From contig NC_081413.1 in the NCBI RefSeq assembly GCF_030272615.1, positions 551,645,136 through 551,703,135 on the forward strand: a DNA stretch of 58,000 nt, given 5' to 3'. The stretch is from Cryptomeria japonica. Its lineage: Eukaryota > Streptophyta > Pinopsida > Cupressales > Cupressaceae. Below are positions 24,696 to 36,269 of the stretch, one piece after another (the first letter of the stretch is position 1; every line of letters starts with the position of its first letter). The position numbers were made by a program, and so were the translations under genes. The notes below the pieces were generated by a model. It saw nothing but the letters and a program-made list of their open reading frames with translations. It made no database searches and was not told the origin of the DNA.

Positions 24696-24705
24696 TTGAA
24701 CAAAA

Positions 24706-25101
24706 GGATAAAATTAAATTAACGTTGTTATTCTTACCGGTCATATTTTAGTCTACCTAATAAATGCAAAATTTAAGCTGCTGAGGTAATATTGTTACTA
24801 TTGTTTGAAATTAATAACTCTTTTGGTTGAAACATTGAAGTATTTGAAGGAGTTGGTATGCTCCTATCTTATTACTATGATCATTAGTATTAAATTTAAT
24901 ATTTTATTCATTAAATTATTATTACTATTTCTTTCGTATATTTCAATATAAAGTATTCATTATGATTAGGATAAATTTTTTATTAAGGGTAACATTAATA
25001 GATTATGTACAAATATTTGACATGAGGGTAGGATGGTTAATGTACTTCTAATAACCTTTGACAAAAAGCATTTGGTTTAATGGCAAAATACATGTTGTAG
25101 G
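24706..25101. other. AT-rich intergenic DNA, nothing recognised
   Basis: No coding frame or repeat recognised. The last five bases, GTAGG, may be the target-site duplication of the next element (ATAGG at 31701-31705, one difference). Confidence 0.5.
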
Positions 25102-25919
25102 TGTTAGGATTCTGACAGATACTAAGAGGGGGGGGTGAATCAGTATCTAACCAATAATAAGTATTTCTTAAGTTAAAACATGCAGAACATAAAATAACAG
25201 TATACCGGTATGCAATAATTAATGCAATAAACAGAATCAGAAACATCCACATGAAAATAACACCATAACACAAGATGTTTAACGAGGAAACCCGGTGTGG
25301 GAAAAACCTCGGTGGGATTTGTGACCCACAATATTCACTCACTGGCCAATAAGAAAATATTACTTACAATAGGGGCCTACACATGCAGGAAGGCCAACTG
25401 CCTAGAGCTCACTGCTCAATGAGAAGTCACACTAACTTACAATGAGGATTATACTAATCCAATGACATGTACTACTTTACAATAGCATCTCTAATGCCAA
25501 ATTCAGTATCGGCTCTAACTCTGCTCTTTACATATACCCTTGACCTATAATTCGCATAGTAGGTCTGCCTAATAATTTTCTTTATGCTCGCTACATCACC
25601 TCTCTAAATGTCTACAATGATCTCCTTTATATACAAGAGTCATTTTACAATTTGCCAAGTCAGCTTACAATAATAAACAAAATATTACATATCAAAAATC
25701 ATGTCGGCCTCTATGCCGGTATACATCTTTTCTTTTGTGCTAGTGTCGGTGCCGGTGTAGAGTGATCTTGTTGATGTCGGTGCACTGTCTTTCCTGTGTA
25801 ATGCTTTGCCGGTATGATGTCTTGCCAGTGTCATAGGATTGCAAGGTTTCCATCAATGACAAAACCTTCAATCACACACAATGTCTCATTGGAGTGTCCA
25901 TATGCCAACAATCTCCCCA
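25102..25919 (-). repeat. 3' LTR of the non-autonomous element
   Basis: 818 bp, direct copy of 30893-31700. It has diverged mainly by transitions, including several CCGG sites changed to TCGG or CCAG. Confidence 0.93.
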
Positions 25920-26132
25920 TTTGGCATTGATGGCAACACTCATGAGAAATTTCAAAAAGTGTCCAAAATGTGTAGTCCAAAAAATTTACCAAAAAGAATG
26001 TTTACCAAAAATATGAAGGGCTCCCCCTGAGCATATGATTCCTGTCTTTGAACTTTCTCATCCTACTACTCCCCCTTTGGCATCAATGATAGAGGTTGTT
26101 AGTAGAGTTTGTAGTAACATTTGCCCATATCC
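25920..26132 (-). other. 3' untranslated region and polypurine tract
   Basis: In the sense direction the region ends AAATGGGGAGAT immediately before the LTR. A second purine-rich word, CAAAGGGGGAGTAGTAGG, lies near 26067-26085, and GCTCAGGGGGAGCCC near 26010. No coding sequence. Confidence 0.7.
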
Positions 26133-29100
26133 TCAACCCTGTAGATGGGTAGTTATTATCTGAAAAAGATCGCCCAAAATTAAGTTTATACTATCCATAA
26201 ACTTTTTGCTATCTTTTATTGTTGTTTCAGTCCTCTTCACAGTACCGATGAGATGCTGCAATTGCTCTGCCAGTGTTTTACTTCCCTGTGCTAATGCCTC
26301 TAAGATTTCCTTCCACATAGATGCTAGATAGTCCAATCTTGGACTCAGTTTAGATCTCAAGTGTTTTGCCTTGTTTATTATTCTCTCTTTCTCTCTTTCC
26401 TGTTTAAGCAATTCTTCCTCAAAATTTGCTAACTTATCTTCAAAAACAGATAGTGAATCCGGTGAGTTGACAAAATTGTCTGCAAGCTTATTTATCTCAT
26501 CCCGTGTCTTGCTTATTTTCTTGTCAATATCTACAGTCAAGAAGTTTGTTTTGCATGTGTCTTTATACATATTTTTATACTCTTTCAACAAACTACATAG
26601 TTCCGATAGAAGTGTGTCAAAGTCTCTGTTACACTTCTTTATTTCTTCATCAAAGAATTTCTGTTTCTCCTTTTCTACTATGTCCTTTACTGATTCTTCC
26701 TTTATTTTCTCAATATTTCCAGAAATGTATTTACATAGTGTATCCAATTGTCCTAAAGAATCTTTATTATCTATATTACAATTAGGAGCAATTATCTTCA
26801 AAATTGGTATTGAATCATCTATTGCTTTATAAGCCTATGAACTGCAGTCAGTTATTTTCTTAATGGATTCAAGTAATACCTCAGTCACATTAGTTGACTT
26901 GAATGTTGATGATGATCCAAGAGTTTGAGTGCCGGTGGAAATAATCATACTTGTATTGACCTCTGGCAGGTCAGTTTGTGTTTGCATTTGTTTTAGCACT
27001 GGTTTTCCTACTTCATTGCTTACCAGTGGTATTGTTTCCTTGTGAGCTTGTTCCAGAGCCTTTAGCTCTATTGGTTTCTCTGTTTGTGCCTCAGATTCCA
27101 TCTTTTTCCCTGTATCCTATGCCGGTTTCTCTGTATCTCCTGTTACCAGAGGCTCTTTAGCCATATCTGACTTTTCAGTTGTATCTTTATCAACTGTTAT
27201 GTTGATCTTTTGGGTATCAACATTTACAGTGTATAGGACTTCAGGATTTGGATTTCTATCCTCTACATGCATACTTTCTACTGCCGGTTGGTCTTCAATG
27301 GTTGTAATTTTCACAGGTGGAGGTAGGTTGTCTTTAACCTTTATGCTTGGAGGTCCACCAATTTTGCCTTTTCCTTTGTCCTTATCCTTCTGCTATACCT
27401 TAATAGGCTTGGGATTCCTATATTCTTCTTGTTTTTCCTTCTCAACCAAGAATATGTCCCAACCATCTTTTGTTTCCTCTGTAACTTCTGTAACTCTTCC
27501 TGCCATCAGTGAAATATGCTGGTGTGCAGTGGAGAAAACTATCTGGTTTGCCTGAGCAATCAGATCATCAATTTCCTTTGGAGAATTTACCGGATATACA
27601 GCAAGTAGTTTTTCTATTTTTATTTTCTTGTCTAATTCAATTACTACTTTCCTTCTGGCCTCAAGTCTTTTGTACAAATCATCAGGAATTTCATTGATTA
27701 CTTCCATTAAAAACTTTTTGTACATGTCCATATGCAGTATTACACTTTCCTCAACTTGCCCTTTCTCATCAACAGATAGAGTGTCATAAATTTTCTTTAT
27801 GTTTTTTAGTTTTCCTTCCTCTATGATCTCATTTAGCAAAATGTCTAGAGGTGCCAAGTCACTTTTTGTCTTTTTCTTTTTCTTAGGAGTTAGCTTCCTT
27901 TTAGGTGTGACCTTTCTGACCGGAGATCTCACAGCTTGTTGCTTCTGCCTTGTCCTTCTAGGTAAAGGAGTGGTTGCTGGTGAGGGATCTCTTTTCCTAA
28001 CAACTCTTTTAAAGGTTGCTGGCATGTCACCTTCCGAAGAAGTACCTACCGGTGATAGATGAGCTTCAGGTTGTGGGGCTACCAACTTATCTTCTGTTAT
28101 GCTGGTTTTCTTTAATACATCTTCCTTAATGGCCTTTGCTTGTTTGGATCCTTTCCTCACAAATACCTCTACCTTCTTTACTCTTTTCTTAGACTGTATT
28201 TGGCTTTCTATGGTCTCAACACTACCAAATACTTCTTCCTTAGGTTCTTTGGGCGCTTTTAGAAGTGCTTTAGCATAAGTTTCAACTATGTGGTCATCTG
28301 TCTCATAGCCCATTTCGGTTACCCAGATTGTCCTTGGGATGACTGCTTCCATCCATATTTCATCCTTTTTAATAACAAAGCATATATCATCTTTGTATTT
28401 ATCTACAATTTTTTGAGATAACCTTAACCTTTTCTTCATTTTTGTCTTCAATGCTTGGAAAATGTCATGAATGTTATTTTCTTTGTTCTCACCCATGGAA
28501 TTAAACAGTTCTATCAATTGCTTTCGTACCGGTATGTCATATCCTAGTTCTTTATATCCTATACCAGGAACTTGTTTTGTTAGATGAAGCATTAGGCATA
28601 CTAACAAATTTCCAAATCTGAAAGTTCCTTTCTTATCCTTCTTTATCTTTCCAAGGTTGTCTATCAGTTCATCCTTTAACCATTCACAGATGTCAATTTT
28701 TGCATTGTCTCTTATCATATCATAAGCACTCTTAATGCATAAACTTGAAACTGAGTTAAGTCTATTAGCATGAGTGGCTTTGTAACCTAATATCATACTT
28801 ATGAATCTCACATTTGTATCCTTTACATCGTTAACCCTTAGAGATCTCTTATCAAATGTTGCACCTGTTAGGTCTATGACTAAATCATTTGAAACCTTCT
28901 TGTTTTTGTCTGGTCTTTTACCGGTGGCCGGTAACCCTATGACAGCGTTTACCACTTCCTTGGTGATCTTATGAATTGCATCTAACCAGAAAAATTCTCC
29001 ATGAACTCTGCTTAACATTATCATAATCACATCCTTAGGAAATTCAGGAATGCTAAGGATTTCTGTGAATCCTAGGGTTTCAATAACCTTGTGTTTAGTT

Positions 29101-29360
29101 TTAACATTGCCGGTATCATCACATATCTCGGTTTTATACATGGTTTTGATTTCCTCATCTCCTAACTCTTCAATGTTGCAGTGGATATACATTCTAGGGT
29201 CTTCAGCATATACAACACCTTTAGGAATTTGAGAAAATGCACCTAAGGTATCATCCTTCTTTGCTATTTCAAGGACTAATTGAAATACTAGCCTAGGTCT
29301 TTTAATTACTTCCACAATAGTAGGGTTCGCTATGTATTCAATTGCAGAGGTGGATGCCAT
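26133..29360 (-). pseudogene. ORF2 of the non-autonomous LTR element, about 1,075 codons
   Basis: One frame starts at a good ATG (29358-29360) and runs to 26133, broken only by three TAG codons (27393-27395, 27117-27119, 26835-26837). Each is in a place where CAG would fit. The first 655 codons are open. Residues 1-330 look globular. KITKEVVNAVIGLPATGKRP, then AKIDICEWLKDELIDNL and FRFGNLLVCLMLHL, resemble by eye the post-RNase H protein of LINEs B and C. About residues 465-505 are Lys/Arg-rich (VRKVTPKRKLTPKKKKK), a possible nuclear-localisation or nucleic-acid-binding stretch. The last 220 codons (26133-26801) are Lys/Glu-rich with a coiled-coil pattern. No protease, RT or integrase motif is present. 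Function is unknown. Confidence 0.85.
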
Positions 29361-29663
29361 GATTAAATACCTTTTTTTCTATCTTGGATGGATGATTGTT
29401 TGGAGTGTGCTTGCTTGTTGTTCGAAATGCCTTAGCTCGGAATCTTCGATCTCTCTGAAAGTTTGAAATCACAGTGAAATGAAATGGAGCCAAAACCTTA
29501 TTTTATAAAGTCTTTTTCGCTATCTACCACATTAATTGCATGCCGATTAAGTATTCACTTAACATTGTTTGCCGGTAATAAGTAATTTTCAACTTCTTAT
29601 CTCTAACCGAGGGAATAATAGCACATGTGTCATTAGATTGCCAAACCCTCAAGGAAATTTTAT
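29361..29663 (-). other. Spacer between ORF1 and ORF2
   Basis: About 300 bases without coding signal in the sense direction. How ORF2 would be translated (separate RNA, splicing or internal start) is not visible in the sequence. Confidence 0.6.
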
Positions 29664-30821
29664 TCAATTAGATGAGGAACTTCCTGTCGGTGGAGCACTG
29701 CTCTGTCCTCTCGGTGAAGCATCACTATGTCCTGCCGGTGAAGCATTTGTTGGTTCTACCGGTGGAGGAGTATTCCCAATGTTTAGATCAGTTTTTCTAA
29801 TCCATTGCTTTGAGAATTCTTGCGTAACCTCTTCAACCTTTTCTTTTCCTTTCAAGCTAGCACTTTTGTTGTCTACCAGTGTACCTTTACTTCTACAAAA
29901 TTTAGCAATATGCCCAATCTTGTTACATGTATAACAAGTTACATTATTTTTCTGAATAGCTTTCCCATAACCTATGTCAGTTTGTGTTCTGCATTGATTA
30001 GATAAATGTCCAAATCTTCCACAAACATAACATCTCACATTCATTCTGCAATTTTCAGAGTTATGACCAACTTTGTTGCATTTGGAGAATTGACTGGTGG
30101 GTGTATTGATATTCTGATAATTCCTAGATCTACATTCATTTTCCCTATGACTATACTTATTACAGTTAAAGCATTTTCCATTGAATTTATAAGCATTAGG
30201 TGGTCTTACCGGTTTGCTGTGATCTTGAGTATTTGCAGTACCGGAGCTTTCACCAACTTCAAAGCCAATTCCAGAAGTGTCACCTTTAGGTTTTTGATTC
30301 TTCAATAAGGTACCAAGTTCTTCTGAGCTTTTCTTGAATTTTTCTTTATGTTGATTTGCAGTTTCCAATTCCCTTTCCAAGATTTCTTTTTGTCTCATTA
30401 GTTCATTTGAGTCATTCTGAGTATGCATCAAATCTGTCTTCAACATGTCATTTTCATAGCTAAGTCTTGTGTTCTCATTTGCTGCATCACTTAGTCTTCT
30501 GGTCAATTCTTCTTCATTCTTCTTTCTGTCCTCAATCTCTTTGCAAAATCTCATAGTCATATCCTGCATTTCACTTTTTGTTGTCATGTTTTCTTGTTTC
30601 AGCTTGCTTATCATATCATTAAGTGATTCCTTTTCATCATTCTCATTTTGCAATTTTTCACAAAGTTCTCTTCTCTTATTTCTTGCAATAGTAAGATTTT
30701 CTTGAAGTGCCTGAATGATATCTTGAGCTACTCTTAAGTCATCTTCTAATTTTCTATTTTTCAACTTCTCTACATCATAGTCAGTAAGAGCTCCTTCAAG
30801 TTGCTTCATTAGATTTTCCAT
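29664..30821 (-). CDS. ORF1: coiled-coil, zinc-knuckle gag-like protein
   Basis: This 385-codon open frame starts at ATG 30819-30821, about 58 bases after the primer site. An in-frame TTG further upstream is a less likely start. Residues 1-190 are a long Glu/Lys/Leu-rich coiled coil. Residues of about 215-310 hold a row of CX2CX4HX4C knuckles: CFNCNKYSHRENEC, then a degenerate one with the first Cys replaced by Phe (FSKCNKVGHNSENC), then CYVCGRFGHLSNQC and CYTCNKIGHIAKFC. The tail is Pro/Ser/Gly-rich. Knuckles of this type bind RNA in gag nucleocapsid proteins, and the coiled coil could drive assembly, so a gag-like packaging role is likely. It lacks the usual UBN2/copia gag core. The frame is intact. 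Confidence 0.85.
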   Translation of the reverse strand: MENLMKQLEGALTDYDVEKLKNRKLEDDLRVAQDIIQALQENLTIARNKRRELCEKLQNENDEKESLNDMISKLKQENMTTKSEMQDMTMRFCKEIEDRKKNEEELTRRLSDAANENTRLSYENDMLKTDLMHTQNDSNELMRQKEILERELETANQHKEKFKKSSEELGTLLKNQKPKGDTSGIGFEVGESSGTANTQDHSKPVRPPNAYKFNGKCFNCNKYSHRENECRSRNYQNINTPTSQFSKCNKVGHNSENCRMNVRCYVCGRFGHLSNQCRTQTDIGYGKAIQKNNVTCYTCNKIGHIAKFCRSKGTLVDNKSASLKGKEKVEEVTQEFSKQWIRKTDLNIGNTPPPVEPTNASPAGHSDASPRGQSSAPPTGSSSSN

Positions 30822-30878
30822 TTTTACTAGTGTCAAGATCTTCCTCAAGTTGTCAGGCTTCTGAAAATAGAGGACCAA

Positions 30879-30890
30879 GCTCTGATACTA
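30879..30890 (-). other. Primer-binding site of the non-autonomous element
   Basis: The minus strand reads TAGTATCAGAGC two bases after the LTR end (CCTAACA-AT). It differs from the tRNA-Met complement TGGTATCAGAGC by one base. This fixes the element's orientation. Confidence 0.85.
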
Positions 30891-30892
30891 AT

Positions 30893-31700
30893 TGTTAGGA
30901 TTCCCACAGATACTGAGAGGGGGGGGTGAATCAATATCTAACCAGTAATAAGTATTTCTTAAGTTAAAACATGTAGAACATAAAATAGCAGTATACCGGT
31001 ATGCAAGAATTAATGCAATAAATAGAATCAGAAACATCCACATGAAAAGAACACCATAACACAAGATGTTTAACGAGGAAACCCGATGTGGGAAAAACCT
31101 CGGTGGGATTTGTGACCCACAATATTCACTCACTGGCCAATAAGAGAATATTACTTACAATAGGGGCCTGCACATGCAGGAAGGCCAACTGCCTAGAGCT
31201 CACTGCTCAATGAGAAGTCACACTGACTTACAATGAAGATTATACTAATCCAATGACTTGTACTCCTTTACAATAGCATCTCCAATGCCAGATTCAGTAC
31301 GGGTTCTAACTCTGCTCTTTACATATACCCTTGACCTATAATTCGCACATTAGGTCTTCCTAATAATTTTCTTTATGCTGGCTACGTACCTCTCTAAATG
31401 TCTACAATGATCTCCTTTATATACAAGAGTCATTTTACAATTTGTCAAGTCGGCTTACAATAATAAACAAAATATTACATATCAAAAATCATGTCGGCCT
31501 CTATGCCGGTATACATCTTTTCTTCTGTGCCGGTGCCGGTGCCAGTGTAGAGTGATCTTGTTGATGCCGGTGCACTGTCTTGCCTATGTAATGCTTGGCC
31601 GGTATGATGTCTTGCCGGTGCCATAGGATTGCAAGGTTGCCATCAATGACAAAACCTTCAATCACACACAATGTCTCATTGGAGTGTCCATATGCCAACA
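30893..31700 (-). repeat. 5' LTR of the non-autonomous element
   Basis: 808 bp. Sense-strand order: U3 with six ACCGGC/GCCGGT words (plus-strand positions 31505-31619), then TATATAAAG (31415-31423), then the rest to CCTAACA at 30893. Confidence 0.93.
31415..31423 (-). promoter_or_regulatory. TATA box in the 5' LTR
   Basis: The minus strand reads TATATAAAG followed by GAGATCATTG. The same sequence is kept in the 3' LTR near 25630-25640. It is the only strong TATA word in the LTR and sits downstream of the repeated ACCGGC words. Confidence 0.55.
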
Positions 31701-32160
31701 ATAGGCACCTAGACGATTTGGAGTTGAAATTTCCTACAATAAATGATAATAATAATATTAATTCATTAATACTAATTAAAGGATAACAATATTAAGTAAT
31801 CAATATTAATGTTGCCATTAATGTTGATATTAACATTATTCACAAAGGGTATATCGATGTGGCATTAATATTAAACTTGATGTATGGGTATTATTTTTAT
31901 TTTCATTCGTGAAATTATTAATGTGACATGAGATAACAAATGAAGTCTTAATAAGTTAACGAAGACCTTACTATTACAATTGTAGTGAAAATGGTATGCT
32001 CATTACCTCTATCAATAGAGCATCAAAGGGCCTCTACCTTCTTATGAAATTTCCTATCTTTAAAGAGTATGCATACTTTAAAAAAAATAGATGGTTTTCA
32101 TACCAATGTTTTTGGGCATGATACAAACTTCTATAAACTTGTAAAAATCCAAACCTGAAT
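31701..32160. other. AT-rich spacer, nothing recognised
   Basis: Short alternating ATTAATATTAA-type sequence and no coding frame. The first five bases, ATAGG, may be the target-site duplication of the element to the left. Confidence 0.5.
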
Positions 32161-32189
32161 AACAGATTATGTCCTCCAACCTGAATTAG

Positions 32190-33900
32190 GGAGGTCAAAT
32201 TCCATACTCAAGGAAGTCCAAGTCTTAAGTTGTTCATTAATAAGGATATCCTTAAAAAATCTGATCCCCTTAGCATGTCATTTTTTAGCAAAGCATCCTT
32301 GTAGAAGAGCGAGGGGTTTACCTTTATAAAATAGGTTCCATCAAATAGATCTCTCTCCTCAAATACTGCCATCTTCAATGATGACCCCATTACGAGTGAT
32401 GATATCTCTCACACACTTTGAGGCTTTCCATATGGTTTTAACTACTAAGGATCCTATAGGAGCAATAGGGAATCTAGTAGCTAGAAGATCACTAAGAGGA
32501 AAAAGTTTTCAAGATTTGGCTTGTTTGGGAGAGGACAACCTTATTTTGTTCCTGACCAAAACTTTCCAAGGCTCCTCTACATCCAAGGCTTTAAAGATCA
32601 ATTTTATTGCCAACACAACTCCTTGAACTCTAAGGTCTTTTAATCCCACACCCCATCTCCTTTTGTCTAAGAAACACCATCGCCACTTAACGAAATGAAC
32701 TTTCTTATTACCTTTATCATCTGACTAGAAAACTTCCTAATATGCTTCTGAAAATCATTAATTTGGTAGTTTCTAAACAACCAAACTAAATAATAGTAGA
32801 TACTATAAGAAGAACGAATATTCTGGCAAACTTGGAGTCTTCCTGCAAGGGAGAGGAATTGCATATTCCATCTATTGAGCTTACTATCAATTTTTCCCTT
32901 TATCCACAACCACATCTCTTTCAAACAAGGGCTAATAACAAACAAGATGCCTAGGTACCTCAACTATTTAGAGGGACCACCCCATTGAAAACCATATTTA
33001 TCAAACCAAAATGGGGAGTGTTCCTCCCATCCTCACATAATTGATTTGGAGATTGACAATTGAGCACCATTAGCATCACATAATATTTCAAGTTTTCTTA
33101 TAAGGGCATCAACATTGTTTTCTTTCATTAAAAGAAATAATGTAGTACATCATCTACAAATTGAATATTCAATATATCCTCATTATTTGGTAGGGTGATA
33201 CCTCTTATCCTAGGAGAGATAGAAGAATCTCTAAGCAAATAATAGAGAGCATATGAAGCAAAAAAAACAATCGAGGGGCTAGTAGGAAACCTTGTCTGAT
33301 TGACCTTTCTAAAGAAAATATCTTGATCAGTGAGCCATTAACATCAACTTGCAAAGTTTCATCCTCCATTAATGTTTGTAATAGAAGAGAAAATGAAGTA
33401 GTATATCTAAATGCTTCTAGCATTATTAGCAAGAAAGGCCATTCAACTCTATCATATGCTTTCTCAAAGTCCAAGAAGAACATGACAGTGTTCTGATTTG
33501 TATCCTTAGCTTAATTCATAGCTTCCCATTGGCTTATTAACAAGATCTCTAATATGTATCTCCTTTTAAAATTAAATCAGTTTATGTATTGCTCAAAAAT
33601 TTGGGAAGTATATCTACTAGCCTCAATGCAATGATCTTAGCTAGTATCTTATAAGAGAGACATTTAGGAGAGTGATTGGTCTCCAATTCTTGATCAAAGT
33701 CCTACCCCATCCTTTGGGAGAAGTTTAATTACACCTCTATCAATTTATGCCTCAAGGGAACCCCTGCTAATGGTTTCCTTATAAACTTGTATTAAGTCTT
33801 CACCAATCCAATTACTATTTTGTTTGTAAAATTCAGTGGGTGACCATGTAGCCTTGGAGATCTGCCATTACTAAGGACATTGATTTCCTGCTAGACCTCT
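32190..33900 (-). pseudogene. LINE E reverse transcriptase remnant
   Basis: The frame at 33205-33483 reads FLDFEKAYDRVEWPFL, then VDVNGSLIKIFSLERSIRQG, the LINE RT palm blocks before the FADD motif. The frame at 32667-32963 (YLGILF, then SKLNRWNMQFLSLAGRLQVCQ) is the thumb region, and 32208-32390 continues into the post-RT region (SLFYKDALL, DFLRISLLMNN). The FADD motif is not readable. Confidence 0.7.
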
Positions 33901-34504
33901 CCTATAGTGATTTCTTTACCCAAATTTTCTTAACTTCGTCTGAATTTTTCTCAAGAATGAGACTCTTGAAAATAATCCTAACCTCCTGACATTTAGCATT
34001 GTTGGCTTTTAAAGAGAATAGGCTGCTATAGAAATAATAGAATGCCTATTTTTATGCTCTCATGGGCAAGAATAGATCTGCCATCTTCCCAAACTTTATC
34101 TATTCTCTCTCTAAACTCTTTGTACCTTAACATATTGAAGACAAACTTTGAACCCTTATCTCCATTCCACATCCAATTAGTTCTATATCTAATCCTTAGC
34201 CCTTGAATTTTTTTAGACTATACTTTCCTTAGATTATTCTCAACCATATCAATTTATAATTGAGTTCCTTCTACTTGGGGTGATCCTGCAACTGAGTTTC
34301 AACTATCAACAAATCCTTATAGCTCCTATTATTTTTCACCTTCTTCCTAATGGTCTAAAAAAGGATTTTCCAGCTATTTATATTTTGCTTCCATCTTTGT
34401 ATTGAGGACTTATCGTTCATACCCCACTTATTCAACTATCTAATAATAAAAAATGACACAATTATAGTCTTCATCTTGTAATAGATTTATATTAAGTATG
34501 AAAT

Positions 34505-35290
34505 TGTAGTCTCTACTTTGAGTAGTACTCAGTCCATTTTAAAAATAATTTTAGTTTTAATAGGATGGTGGTCAGAAAGAGTGTATGGGTGGACATTAAT
34601 GCAAAAACCCTGCTCATCCTTAGTAAAACTAAATATGTCTCTATTAACATAGAACCTATCAAGCCTACAATAAATCCTTTTCCTACCTTACTGGAAGTTG
34701 CACCATGTGAAACAAATGTTATCGTGTTCTTCTTTCTTTCCAAGTAATGGATCAAAAAGTTTTGATTTATCTTTCATGTTAGACCAATAATTCTCTTCAT
34801 TACTCTTTCATTCAAACTTATTGCCCGCACATTTGTCATCTTAGTGTTCTATCATGTTAATGTCTCCACCAACCATCCAAAAGACATCAGACAGGGCATA
34901 CATCCATTTCCAAAGCTCAATTCTATTTTTGTAATCATTGGGGGCATAAACAAAGCATAATCCCACCTTAACATCATCCTTTTGGATTATTACCCACACT
35001 GGTCTATTGCATGGGGATGATCCATGGTCTATAACATGTTTGCTCCATTTGTTGGGCAGATTGATGACTGCTCCACCTTTTCCATTGTCATGTTCACTTG
35101 TGAATCATATGGCATCCTTCCACATACATTTCAAGTTGACATCCAAAGTAAATTGTGTGGCTTTGACTTCTTGAAGAAAAACAATTGAACCTTATTCTCA
35201 ATACAATTAAAGAATCCTTTTAATATATACTTCCCATCTAGGGATTCCAAACCCCTTATATTTCATGATACACATTTCAAGTTCATGAGC
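34505..35290 (-). pseudogene. LINE E endonuclease remnant
   Basis: Near 34520-34600 the minus strand reads HPYTLSDHHPIKTKIIF, which contains the SDHHP motif of APE-type LINE endonucleases. The sequence before it (35250-34760) keeps short matches to the EN fold but is broken by many stops. The N-terminal catalytic Glu and the GDFN motif are not clearly readable. Confidence 0.55.
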
Positions 35291-36269
35291 ATCATTATTC
35301 AGTAGTGTCTATTGACTTCCTAAAGCTTTCCAAGCATTTAGGAATCTTATCCTCTATCTCCTTCCTCTTATGAATGGGAGAATAAAATTCTTTACTTTTG
35401 TTCTTTCTTTTATGTTTAACTACTTTAAACAAACCATACCCTACTAGTATCATTTTTTCACTTGGTTCACCAATCTGTTGAGATTTCTTCTTCCCTATAG
35501 TGATTATCAAACTAGTATCTTCTACAATTTTCCCTATAGGATTCTAGCTTCCTCCTAAGACAACGTTGTTAGGTTTATTATAAGGAACTAAATCCTAACA
35601 ATGAATCTTATTGGTATCCTCATGTTTTGGACTTTAGGTACCATTTGTAGGCCATCATCGACCTTATATGTGGGAGAGTTAACTTTTATAAAAACTTTGT
35701 GGAGATCCCTATCACTTACTTCATTACTTGAGTTAGGATATTGAAGAGCCAATTGGTTAGGGTCCTTCAAAGGCTTATTAGCCTATCTATCTTCTCTGGT
35801 ATGGGTTTCCTCGGACCCTATTCCAATAAGGGGCCACTTGTAGACTCATTCTCTCCACAAATGGTCCCATTATCTTCCTGGTTTGAGAGTATATTAAACT
35901 TATTGGTTGGGTTTATAATAGATGATGCCTTAGAGGATAGAAGACTTCTAGGTCTATGCACACTCGAGCCAATTTGGTTCTTACTTTTTAGCTACAATAT
36001 AATAGATTTGACCATAGATCTTGATTCAAAAGTTTGACCTTCTATGCAATTTATCATGTCTTTATTATATTCCTTATCATCTGTTGGTGTGAGAGACACC
36101 ATCTCCTCTTCCATATTATCTTTCTTAGAATCAATCTTATTTTTAATCCTTTCTAGCACAATTTGTTGTGCGCTCTTCTTCCTAGGACTTTTTGTGTAGA
36201 CTATTGTCAAAGAGTCCATACAACCCAGACTTTCCTTTTAGGGGCTCCCAAAATTGGGATATAGACTAA

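Larger units (their letters stand above)
25102..31700 (-). mobile_element. Non-autonomous LTR retrotransposon carrying two long ORFs and no pol
   Basis: A complete 6.6-kb element lies on the minus strand between two direct LTRs of 818 and 808 bp. They start TGTTGGCATATGG and end CCTAACA when read in the sense direction. I count about 40 differences between the LTRs, around 5 percent. A tRNA-Met primer site follows the 5' LTR (30879-30890), and a purine tract, AAATGGGGAGAT, precedes the 3' LTR (25920-25931). Inside are a coiled-coil/zinc-knuckle ORF and a second frame of about 1,075 codons with three TAG stops. There is no protease, integrase, reverse transcriptase or RNase H in any frame. The 5-bp flanks are GTAGG and ATAGG. 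LTR type and primer site suggest copia-like parentage, which is inference. Confidence 0.9.

Noticed and set aside
26133-29360. Programmed stop readthrough as the explanation of the TAG codons in ORF2
   Set aside because: Three TAGs at scattered positions, all compatible with CAG decay, fit neutral mutation better. No following readthrough context or pseudoknot was recognised.
27393-29360. Intact host gene hosted between two LTRs
   Set aside because: Primer site, purine tract, shared orientation and the partner gag-like ORF make it part of the element. It also has no introns and has three stops in its full frame.
31501-31701. 66-codon frame at the start of the 5' LTR (minus strand)
   Set aside because: It lies in U3 upstream of the TATA box, and the reading is broken in the other LTR copy by point changes.
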